A model generated the notes under the pieces. The model worked only from the letters and a program-made list of their open reading frames with translations. It was not told the origin of the DNA and made no database searches. Below are positions 17,523-24,908 of a stretch of 64,000 bases of DNA, in pieces (position 1 is the stretch's first letter; the number at the start of each line of letters is the position of its first letter). Source of the stretch: Clostridiales bacterium (GTDB taxonomy: Bacteria > Bacillota > DSM-16504 > Desulfitibacterales > JAICDB01); the NCBI GenBank assembly GCA_020063565.1, contig JAICDB010000004.1, positions 62,001-126,000 on the forward strand. Direction: 5' to 3'. Both the position numbers and the translations under genes were made by a program.

Positions 17523-19402
17523 ATGATTATTAATCACAACATTGCTGCTTTAAACACTTACCGTCAGTTGACCAGTGTCAACAACATGACTAGCAAGTCG
17601 CTGGAAAAGCTGTCGTCGGGGTATCGTATCAACCGCGCAGGTGACGATGCTGCAGGTCTAGCTATCTCCGAAAAGATGAGAGGCCAGATTCGCGGTTTGG
17701 AAATGGCGTCTAAGAATGCGCAGGATGGCATTTCATTGATCCAAACTGCTGAAGGTGCGTTAAATGAAACACACAGCATTCTCCAGCGCATGCGGGAGTT
17801 AGCAGTTCAGTCTGCAAGTGACACCAACACGGAAGCCGACCGTAAGGAACTTCAAAAGGAAGTAGATCAGCTGGCCAGCGAGCTCAGCCGTATCAGCAAC
17901 AACACCGAGTTTAACACAAAAAATCTATTGGGCGGAGCATTTGAAGGAACCTTCCAAATTGGTGCTAATGAAAACCAGAATCTAGAATTGAGCATTAATG
18001 CTATGGATGCATTTACACTTGGGTTAACTGAGAATGTGGCTTCCGTTAGCGCTAGGAACATTTCAAATAATTCTGGAAACGCAGGTGGAAATCTCCAAGG
18101 TGCTGATTTGGCAGATAATCAATATTTGATAGAAGGCACCTATACTGTAGAAGTAACTCAAAATGGTAGCAATGTTGATATTAAGTTAAAGGATTCCGAC
18201 GGGAATGTAGTTGCTTCAAAAATTAACTGGACTGCGGCAGCAGGGGAGGTTACATTGGATACTGTTGGAGATGGTAGTGGAACAAGTGTTATTACTCTTT
18301 CATATGCCTCTGCTACTGCCGCTGGAGACTCCGCTACTCTTGAAATTGGTGCCAATGGTGCAGACTTAGATGAGAGTCAAGCTGCTGGTAATACTGGTAC
18401 GGTTGCAGCCGTTGAAATGAGCGCAACTAATTTATTGGATAAAGGTTCTTACACAATAACTGCAAAATCTGACGGGACTACTGTAGATATTTTGGAATTA
18501 AGGGATTCAAATGGAAATTTATTAGGAAGTTATGATAACTCCGATACTGCACTTGCAGCAAATACAAATTATACAATAGCCTTAGCAGATGGTTCTGGAT
18601 CTGTTACAATTACTACAGGTGGTGTCGCAGCAGCGGATGGTGACGTGTTTTCCTTTACAGTTGTTCAATCCGATTATAAATCCGGAGCATCTAGCGCAGC
18701 TGTAGATTCAGATGGAAACGGTGTATTGGATAAAGAGGCTTATGTAGCAAAGGGCATTGACATCCGTACACAAGCAAATGCCGACGCAGCCATTACCAAG
18801 ATAAATAAGGCCATAGAAGTGGTCTCTGCCGAGCGCTCCAAGTTGGGTGCCTACCAAAACCGTCTGGAACATACTATCAACAACCTGGGGACATCCGCTG
18901 AAAACTTAACGGCAGCTGAATCCCGAATCCGTGACGTTGATTATGCCGAAGCTGCTTAAAGCTGAAGCACAGTCGTCCTAACTGGAAACGGTTGGGAGTA
19001 TCATCGGGTGAATTGCTGGAAACCCCTTAGAGCCTCCCGCCCGACAACGTGACCCGAAAGGGTGGGCGTGAGCGGTCAAAAAGCCGGGAGGATTGGGCAA
19101 TCAGCAGCCGAGCCCCTGTATCGAAAGGTTGGGGAAGGTTCAACGACTAGGGCATACCACCTAAAGCGAAAAGCCACGGTGATGAAGTCCGTAGGGCACC
19201 GTAAGGTGTTCGAAGTACCCGACCCCTAACAGGTAATGCTGAGGGTGAAGATATAGTCTGGTCTGAATGGAAACATTCAGTGGCGACGATGGCCAAAGAA
19301 ATGATGGCATTCACCAAGAATAACATCATCAGCCAGGCAGCAACAAGTATGTTGGCGCAGGCAAATCAGATGCCACAGCAGGTACTATCTCTGCTCAGAT
19401 AA
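17523..19402 (+). CDS. hag: flagellin, gene interrupted by a group I intron (exons 17523-18941 and 19289-19402)
   Basis: Exon 1 encodes the N-terminal D0/D1 region ([36 protein letters not shown]), a long variable region with two similar beta-rich modules, and the start of the C-terminal helix to SRIRDVD. An in-frame TAA at 18957-18959 lies in the intron. Exon 2 restores the missing end, [12 protein letters not shown] to QQVLSLLR. Joining after GAT (18941) and before ATG (19289) keeps frame and gives the family sequence RDVDMAKEMM. The spliced protein has 510 residues. Without splicing the C-terminal D0 helix would be missing and filaments should not form. The exact junction is inferred from protein alignment and the U/G rule. 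Confidence 0.88.
18942..19288 (+). ncRNA. group I self-splicing intron in the flagellin gene
   Basis: About 347 bases, more GC-rich than the surrounding exons. Group I core elements are visible. GGGCAATCAGCAGCCGAGCC at 19095-19114 resembles the P4-J4/5-P6 region. GACTA at 19145-19149 pairs with TAGTC at 19254-19258 (P7), the latter inside the typical GAAGATATAGTC. A P9 hairpin CTGAATG-GAAA-CATTCAG is at 19263-19280. The predicted 5' exon ends in U and the intron ends in G. P1 pairing with GTCGTC at 18972-18977 is weak, so the junction may shift. It contains no open frame. Group I introns in flagellin genes are known from thermophilic bacilli. Confidence 0.88.
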
Positions 19403-19415
19403 TTATAAAAGTACT

Positions 19416-19447
19416 AGCGACCTCAGAAAGTTTTGGGGTCGCTTTTG
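19416..19447 (+). terminator. intrinsic terminator after flagellin
   Basis: AGCGACC at 19416-19422 pairs with GGTCGCT at 19437-19443, extended inward by a few pairs, then TTTT. It lies 13 bases past the flagellin stop. Confidence 0.85.
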
Positions 19448-19549
19448 TATTTTAGAATGTTTTAGTTGTATTTTTTATTCCATTAAAGTAGACATACATA
19501 AAGATTTGAATTATAATAAAATTAGAACAAATGTTCGGGAAGTGCTTAT

Positions 19550-20479
19550 ATGAATTTTAGTTCAATTTTTGCAGGTAAAATGCTTGGTGATGCTTATTTA
19601 AACTGTTCACATAGTGCAGTTCGTTTTGCTTTTATTCATGCATTAAAAGATAAAGACTATGCAGAGCATTCCTATAATCTTTTTGCAAAGTTCTTGCCAT
19701 TTAACTCAAATGGTATTAAGGTGGAGCATATTTATGACAAAAGAACGAATAAAACTTATTCGAGAGTTTTTTGTCAATCTAGAACTTCCCCCTTACTAAA
19801 TGAAATGTATTCAATGTGGTACAGAAAAAATAGGAAAGTTATTCCTAAGGATTGGTTAGAGAAAAGTTTGACCTCGGAAGGATTGGCCATATGGTTTCAG
19901 GATGATGGTTGTTTAAAGAATAATGGGAATAGAATTATTTTATCTACCGAGTCATTTACTGAGGAAGAAAAAGACTTTCTTCTTAAAGTAATGAAGAAAA
20001 AGTTTCTTATTAATGCTTCAATTGATACCCAAGGGAGAATAGATATTTCTCGTTCTAGGGAAGTTCGAAAGTTTCAAGCGTTAGTTGAACCCTACATACA
20101 TAAAAGTATGAAAAGAAAAAGTATCAATAACAGGTGGCAACATTGGGAAAAAGAATGGAGAGAAGTTAGTCATTCGAAAAAGGGTATATGTAGAACCTCT
20201 ATTTATCTTCCTGATCAATTTTATCACTCTTTAAAAGGAAAAGAATATTCTAATATTCTTAACAATCTATTGGATAAATGGCTGGATAAAGAATGGAATG
20301 AAAATTTATTAAATCCTGATAAAAGATATTTATGGTTGTTAAATCATGATGGTGTACAAAAAGGGTCTAATTTACTGACTCCTCGCTTTGAGCGAGATAT
20401 TAAGAAAAGATTAGATATTATTGCGGAAGTAACAGGTTTTGAACGATCGGAGTTAGTAATAATGGCACTTAAAGAATAA
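19550..20479 (+). CDS. LAGLIDADG-family homing endonuclease
   Basis: A 309-residue protein with two LAGLIDADG-type helices: FAGKMLGDAYL (residues 7-17, acidic Asp14) and LAIWFQDDGCL (112-122, Asp118/119). These give one active site pair on a single chain. The C-terminal 100 residues are Lys/Arg-rich and may add DNA contacts. It has its own start with GGGAAGTG upstream and lies beyond the flagellin terminator, not inside the intron. It may be the former mobility enzyme of that intron, or an independent mobile gene. Codon use is more AT-rich than in the flagellar genes. Confidence 0.85.
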   Translation: MNFSSIFAGKMLGDAYLNCSHSAVRFAFIHALKDKDYAEHSYNLFAKFLPFNSNGIKVEHIYDKRTNKTYSRVFCQSRTSPLLNEMYSMWYRKNRKVIPKDWLEKSLTSEGLAIWFQDDGCLKNNGNRIILSTESFTEEEKDFLLKVMKKKFLINASIDTQGRIDISRSREVRKFQALVEPYIHKSMKRKSINNRWQHWEKEWREVSHSKKGICRTSIYLPDQFYHSLKGKEYSNILNNLLDKWLDKEWNENLLNPDKRYLWLLNHDGVQKGSNLLTPRFERDIKKRLDIIAEVTGFERSELVIMALKE

Positions 20480-20519
20480 GCTTTACATGGATAATGTTAC
20501 TTAGTCTTTCTAAAATCGG

Positions 20520-20930
20520 AGAGTTTTTCGGGGGACAGTGCGCCACGAAGGCGAAGGGCTATCTGATGGTCCGAAAGCTATGCTTAGCCGAAGATGAGGG
20601 AAGGCCCTTCGGAGCCGCCATACAGGTGGAGGCTCCAAGGGCGTAGGTGCCAGGCACCTAACTTATTATGCTCAGGGAAATGCGGGAACTGGCCGAGCGC
20701 GCCAGGGACAACGACCTGACCCAAGCGGAAGCGCGGGAAGTCAACGCCAGGCTGCAGGAATTGGAGAAAGAAGTCAGAGCCCTGGACGCAGGGAGCAGGG
20801 GGTTTTGGATGGACTGCTTTTGCTCGCCAACAAAAGATGTTTCGGGAGTGATCGCCGTGCGGGAGCGGCAGAACTAGCAGAAGGGTATCCTCAGCCTCGA
20901 GTTGAGGGCGGAACTGGAAAGTATAAAATA
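20520..20930 (+). other. GC-rich structured island of unknown nature, with a flagellin-like relic
   Basis: No clear gene lies between 20480 and 21024. The first 140 bases form nested inverted repeats: CGAAGGGC (20552-20559) with GCCCTTCG (20604-20611), GCTA/TAGC (20577-20588), GGAGCC (20611-20616) with GGCTCC (20631-20636), and AGGTGCC/GGCACCT (20645-20659). A short frame at 20668-20877 reads MLREMRELAERARDNDL, similar to the flagellin helix [10 protein letters not shown], but ends after 69 residues. GC content is far above that of the flanks. This suggests acquired or degraded DNA, possibly with a structured RNA. Confidence 0.4.
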
Positions 20931-20957
20931 TTATTATAATATTTTTGATGACATTTT

Positions 20958-20986
20958 TTGGTTTGTTGCCATTTGAATGATATAAT
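20958..20986 (+). promoter_or_regulatory. sigma-A-type promoter for the mntA-hepT pair
   Basis: TTGGTT at 20958-20963, a 17-base spacer, and a perfect TATAAT at 20981-20986. The mntA start is 38 bases downstream. Confidence 0.7.
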
Positions 20987-21024
20987 ATTAGAGATGATAC
21001 TATTACTTAAAAAAGGTGATCTTT

Positions 21025-21462
21025 ATGCAGTATTTAAATAATAAGCACATAACAAGCAAGTTATTTAGTAAAGAATTTGCAGACTTCTGTGTGAATAATG
21101 AAATAAGGCTGGCTGTGCTCTTTGGTTCGCAAGTTTCAGGTGAAACCAGAGAAGACAGCGATTTTGATATAGCAATTTTAATAGACAAAAGCAGTTATCC
21201 TCAAGCAAGTATTGAAATAGGGAAATTAAAACGCAAGCTAATTAGAGAGTTGTCTTTATTTTTTGAAACGTCCAAAATAGATTTGGTGCTTTTAAACCGG
21301 GCTTCACCACTTTTAAAATTTCAAGTTGCACGTACGGGTAAAGTAATTTATCAAAAAAATCGTAGTGAATTTGCTGATTTTGCATCGTTATCTTTACGCC
21401 AACATATAGATGCAAGGTTGTTTTACCAGTTGGATGAAATCTATTTAAAAAATAATATATGA
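21025..21462 (+). CDS. mntA: MNT-domain nucleotidyltransferase antitoxin (MntA-like)
   Basis: A 145-residue protein with the minimal nucleotidyltransferase signature GSx10DxD: Gly34-Ser35 in LFGSQVSGE, then Asp46 and Asp48 in SDFDIAIL. A third acidic residue is in KIDLVLL. MntA proteins add AMP to a tyrosine of the partner HEPN toxin and so silence it. The ATG at 21025 follows AAAAAAGGTG. The partner gene begins 17 bases after the stop. Confidence 0.85.
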   Translation: MQYLNNKHITSKLFSKEFADFCVNNEIRLAVLFGSQVSGETREDSDFDIAILIDKSSYPQASIEIGKLKRKLIRELSLFFETSKIDLVLLNRASPLLKFQVARTGKVIYQKNRSEFADFASLSLRQHIDARLFYQLDEIYLKNNI

Positions 21463-21479
21463 TTTGACGGAGGCAGATA

Positions 21480-21908
21480 ATGGTCAATAAAGCGGTTGTG
21501 CAGAGAAAATTGAAAAAACTAAAAGAATATCTCAAAGAATTAGCGACATTTGAGGAGCTTACATGGGAAGAATACCTTGAAAACTTTCAACACCGGCGTA
21601 CAGTAGAGAGGTTGATACAGCTTATTGTAGATACTGCAGTTGATATAAATTCCCATGCGGTGGTTGATGCAGGAAACCCTCCGCCATGTGACAATTTTAA
21701 TTCTTTTATTGAAGCTGCTAAACTAGGCATGTTTCCCTTAGAATTCGCCAGAAAGATTGCTCCTTCAACTGGAGAGAGAAATATTATAGTTCATGAATAT
21801 GAACAGATCGATGATGCTTTAGTATACAATAGTATCAAAGAAGGGTTATCTATGTATAGGCAGTATCTGGAGTATCTTCTTGACTTTGTTGAAAATTATC
21901 CTGAATAA
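21480..21908 (+). CDS. hepT: HEPN-domain ribonuclease toxin (HepT-like, DUF86)
   Basis: A 142-residue helical HEPN protein with the catalytic Rx4HxY motif at Arg100-His105-Tyr107 (ERNIIVHEY). In the HepT-MntA systems the tyrosine of this motif is the AMPylation target. The RBS GGAGG lies just before the ATG. With mntA it forms a toxin-antitoxin module inserted between the flagellin region and the main fla/che operon. An RNA target cannot be told from the sequence. Confidence 0.87.
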   Translation: MVNKAVVQRKLKKLKEYLKELATFEELTWEEYLENFQHRRTVERLIQLIVDTAVDINSHAVVDAGNPPPCDNFNSFIEAAKLGMFPLEFARKIAPSTGERNIIVHEYEQIDDALVYNSIKEGLSMYRQYLEYLLDFVENYPE

Positions 21909-22033
21909 AAAGGGCTTGAGTCCCTTAAAGACCATTTTTATCCCATGAAATCCTGAGCAAGTTCGGAGAATGTTCTAATAATTCTACGCTATAGCCTTTA
22001 TTAAGATAACAATAAACTTGGAGGTTGATTCGA

Positions 22034-22342
22034 TTGGGGAATTTACAACAGAACCCTCCCCAGCAAAAGAATGTTGGACTGGCAGTTGCTCTGAAATATG
22101 ACGATGATTCAGGAAGTGCGCCTGTTGTTGTGGCTTCCGGCAGGGGCAAAGTGGCAGAAAATATTATTGAAAGGGCGGAAAAAGAAAATATACCTACCTA
22201 TAGAGACGAATCTCTGGTAGGACTTTTAGCATCCCTTGAGGTAGGTACCGAAATTCCTCCTGAGCTATATGAAGCAGTTGCCCAGGTAATAGCATTTGTG
22301 TGGCAGCTTGATAAAAAATATGACAGGGAGCAAGTTGACTAG
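22034..22342 (+). CDS. FlhB C-terminal-domain-like protein (YlqH/FlhX type)
   Basis: A 102-residue protein matching only the cytoplasmic C-terminal domain of FlhB. It shares VGLAVALKYDDD, a segment ending VVVASGRGKVAENI, and IPPELYEAVAQVIAFVWQLDKK with the full-length FlhB at 38204. The NPTH autocleavage motif is absent; the protein starts where the cleaved fragment would. Such stand-alone proteins can partly replace the FlhB C-terminal domain in export switching. The TTG at 22034 is preferred, with GGAGGT 8 bases upstream. Confidence 0.85.
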   Translation: MGNLQQNPPQQKNVGLAVALKYDDDSGSAPVVVASGRGKVAENIIERAEKENIPTYRDESLVGLLASLEVGTEIPPELYEAVAQVIAFVWQLDKKYDREQVD

Positions 22343-22344
22343 CT

Positions 22345-23289
22345 ATGAAAGCAGTTAACGTTAAAATATCATCCCAAAGCTTACATAAACTTCAGCAGCA
22401 ACTTTCCTTAAGGGAAGGGCAAGTTATTAAGGCTGAGGTTGTTCAAATAAAGGGAAAGAAAATACTACTTAAAATAGGTACTACGATACTTAACGCAGAA
22501 ACAAAAGTTCCGTTACAAAAGGGAGAAAATTTGCAGTTACTTGTAGAGTTGCTTAAAGATAATTTTATAAAGCTTAAAATTATTCCGGAAGGCGAAACCA
22601 TAAAACGTGAAACAATAATGCTATCACGGCTTGGAGTCAAACCTCAGGAAAACCTGGAACAAACGGCACAGCAGCTCTTGAAATTTAAAATGCCTCTAGC
22701 AAAAGAAATTTTAGGTGAAATAAGTACTATCGTTAAAAGACATAACTTACCCAAGGAAATACTTCCACTAGTTGTGTGGCTAAAAAGCGTCGGTCTAAAG
22801 CTGGATACGAAAGAGGATCTACAGGAGATAAAAAATATGCTCCGGTTTTTTAAAGGAGAACTTTCTTCTCAAGAGGAAACAAAATTTTTCAGGTTGCTTA
22901 ATGAATCAGAAAGTACAATTCTGGGTGGGTATAATATCTATGGCTGGCCTTTAGATAATCATCACTTGTATCTCTTAACTTCTAATTCTAAAGGAGAAAG
23001 GATCCGGCCGGAAAGTTGTACGGTGATTATAAAAATGGCTTCACAAACATTCGGTGACTTGTGGTTTAAAATAAATTATTTGGGAAACACCTTAAAAATT
23101 TCCATAACATGCAATAATGAACTACACAAAAAAGTACTTGAAGGGGAAGTAGCTCTATTACAAAAAGGTTTACAAGCTATAGGATACAGGGTAAGTGAAG
23201 TAAAAGTGGAAACTGAGGAGATAGATACTGTTTTCGATTTAATCCCTATACCTCTTCAAGAAATTAAAGGTGTGAATTACAAAGTGTGA
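22345..23289 (+). CDS. YlqG/FliK-like protein of unknown role
   Basis: A 314-residue protein that begins 2 bases after the FlhB-like gene. The N-terminal 90 residues form a beta-rich region (VIKAEVVQIKGKKILLKIG). The C-terminal third, with TFGDLWFKINYLGNTLKISIT, resembles the hook-length-control-like C-terminal domain. In B. subtilis ylqG and ylqH are also adjacent, though in the opposite order. Direct evidence of function is lacking. Confidence 0.5.
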   Translation: MKAVNVKISSQSLHKLQQQLSLREGQVIKAEVVQIKGKKILLKIGTTILNAETKVPLQKGENLQLLVELLKDNFIKLKIIPEGETIKRETIMLSRLGVKPQENLEQTAQQLLKFKMPLAKEILGEISTIVKRHNLPKEILPLVVWLKSVGLKLDTKEDLQEIKNMLRFFKGELSSQEETKFFRLLNESESTILGGYNIYGWPLDNHHLYLLTSNSKGERIRPESCTVIIKMASQTFGDLWFKINYLGNTLKISITCNNELHKKVLEGEVALLQKGLQAIGYRVSEVKVETEEIDTVFDLIPIPLQEIKGVNYKV

Positions 23290-23453
23290 TTTAGCTCTAC
23301 GATTTTAATATGGCTTATACTGCCCATGTGGGGGTAGACCTGCGCGGGTTTTTCTTTTGCTATTTTTAGGGCTAAGGGTGGTTTTGGATTGTGGGCCAAG
23401 AAGAAATAAAAGACACTGATTGCAAATATAGGATTAAAATAGGACCTAACTAA

Positions 23454-23547
23454 AAGAAAAACAGGACTAATGTCCTACGAAAAATATGGTAAAATTTACA
23501 TTAATAAATAATATTCGCTATGAAGCTACTTTTTAAGTAGCTTTTTT
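23454..23547 (+). promoter_or_regulatory. gap before flgB: degenerate sigma-D-like box and a terminator
   Basis: The gap 23290-23665 has no gene. ACAGGACTAATGTCC at 23461-23475 resembles the flagellin promoter region (ACAGGACTAAAGTTT), with TAAT at the -35 position and a poor TGGTAAAA at the -10 position. Further on, AGCTACTT (23524-23531) pairs with AAGTAGCT (23535-23542), followed by T residues, making a terminator ahead of flgB. The main promoter of the large operon is not obvious. Confidence 0.5.
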
Positions 23548-23665
23548 ATATAGCAAATATTACAAATTACGTTAAAAATTATCGAAAAATGCAGGAAAAA
23601 AGGAGCTTTTGTGGAAACAGATAATATGGTTAGTTATGCCTCGAAAATTATTTGGGGGTGCTCCT

Positions 23666-24076
23666 GTGACAGTTTTCAACAATCGTACTATGAAGGTTTT
23701 AGAAAAGGCTTTAGATGGTGCGTCTGCAAAACAAAAGGCTATAGCTCATAATATAGCAAATGTGAACACCCACGGTTTTAAAAGCTTTGAAGTAAGCTTT
23801 AAAGAGCAGTTAAGAAATGCGCTGGGACATTCTGATAAACTGACTTTAAAAGCTACGGACCACAGGCATATAACTAATAAGATTGATATTAATGAGCTTG
23901 TTCCGCAGGTTACCAGAAATAATACAACAAGCGCTAGAGCTGATGGTAATAATGTTGATATAGATAAGGAAATGACGGAATTGGCCAAAAACACTATTTA
24001 CAACAGTGCTGCTATTACCCAGCTAAATAAAAAATTAGCTATTTTAAGATATGTGATTTCCGAGGGGAGGAGATAA
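23666..24076 (+). CDS. flgB: flagellar basal body rod protein FlgB
   Basis: A 136-residue rod protein with the SAKQKAIAHNIANVNTHGFKSFEVSF motif at residues 19-44 and the C-terminal helix ITQLNKKLAILRYVISEG. The GTG at 23666 fits FlgB length and has GGGGGTG 6 bases upstream, whereas the longer frame from 23609 adds an unrelated N terminus. It is the first gene of the main fla/che operon. Confidence 0.93.
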   Translation: MTVFNNRTMKVLEKALDGASAKQKAIAHNIANVNTHGFKSFEVSFKEQLRNALGHSDKLTLKATDHRHITNKIDINELVPQVTRNNTTSARADGNNVDIDKEMTELAKNTIYNSAAITQLNKKLAILRYVISEGRR

Positions 24077-24079
24077 ACC

Positions 24080-24529
24080 ATGAACATATTTTCCACTTTA
24101 AATATCAGCGCTAGCGGCCTTGCTGCAGAACGCTTGAGAATGGATTTAACAGCTCAAAATATTGCAAATGTCAATACCACAAAAACTGAAGATGGCGGGC
24201 CATATAAACGTAAAGTGGCGGTATTTAAAGAGAAACTGCAGCAGGAAATACATAAGAGGAATGAAAAATTCCAGGGAAGTAATGAAAAGTTTCAAGGAAA
24301 TGGTGTTGAGGTCGATAAAATTGTAACTGATGATTCACCACCTATCATGGTTTATGATCCGAACCATCCCCATGCCAATGAAGAAGGTTTCGTTGCTAAG
24401 CCCAACATTAACCTGGCAGATGAGATGGTTGATTTGATTACTGCTTCCAGGGCTTATGAAGCAAATGTAGCCGTACTAAATGCTACCAAACAAATTGCCA
24501 TGAAAGCTTTAAGTATAGGTAGAGGATAG
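24080..24529 (+). CDS. flgC: flagellar basal body rod protein FlgC
   Basis: A 149-residue proximal rod protein with the LTAQNIANVNTT motif near residues 23-34 and the C-terminal MVDLITASRAYEANVAVLNATKQIAMKAL. The middle contains a tandem repeat (NEKFQGS, NEKFQGN) that looks like a recent 21-base duplication. It starts 3 bases after flgB. Confidence 0.95.
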   Translation: MNIFSTLNISASGLAAERLRMDLTAQNIANVNTTKTEDGGPYKRKVAVFKEKLQQEIHKRNEKFQGSNEKFQGNGVEVDKIVTDDSPPIMVYDPNHPHANEEGFVAKPNINLADEMVDLITASRAYEANVAVLNATKQIAMKALSIGRG

Positions 24530-24539
24530 GAGGTAAGAC

Positions 24540-24854
24540 ATGAAAGCTTCCATGCTTGACCCAACTCGCTTTTACTTGCCAAATAAAATCCAAAACAAAA
24601 AAACGGAAAATTATATCAATCAAAATAAAAAGACTGCAAGTTTTAATGAGATACTGCAAGAAAAATTATCTGAAGTCAATTCCCTACAACAAAAAGCAGA
24701 TAAGCTTACAGAAAGCTTCCTGGCAGGTGAACCTGTGGAACTGCATAAGGTAATGCTTGCTATGGAAAAGGCGGATCTTGCTCTCCAGCTTACCGTACAA
24801 GTGAGGAATAAGCTTATTGAGGCGTATCAAGAAATTTCGAGGATGCAGATTTAA
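24540..24854 (+). CDS. fliE: flagellar hook-basal body complex protein FliE
   Basis: A 104-residue protein. The conserved C-terminal half contains SFLAGEPVELHKVMLAMEKADLALQLTVQVRNKLIEAYQEISRMQI. It joins the MS ring to the rod. RBS AGGAGG lies before the ATG. Confidence 0.95.
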   Translation: MKASMLDPTRFYLPNKIQNKKTENYINQNKKTASFNEILQEKLSEVNSLQQKADKLTESFLAGEPVELHKVMLAMEKADLALQLTVQVRNKLIEAYQEISRMQI

Positions 24855-24908
24855 AAGCAAGTTAAAATGCCAACTAAATTGTTTGTTGCCTAAACTGGAG
24901 TGGAAGAA

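Noticed and set aside
18942-18959. Flagellin ending at TAA 18957 as a naturally truncated protein
   Set aside because: The normal C-terminal sequence is found intact 350 bases downstream in frame after removing an intron-like segment.
19147-19329. Minus-strand open frame in the intron
   Set aside because: It spans intron core elements and exon 2 on the wrong strand and has no RBS or family resemblance.
20538-20544. GTGCGCC as a group II intron 5' end
   Set aside because: The motif fits the 5' consensus, but no reverse transcriptase, domain V hairpin or plausible 3' end was found nearby.
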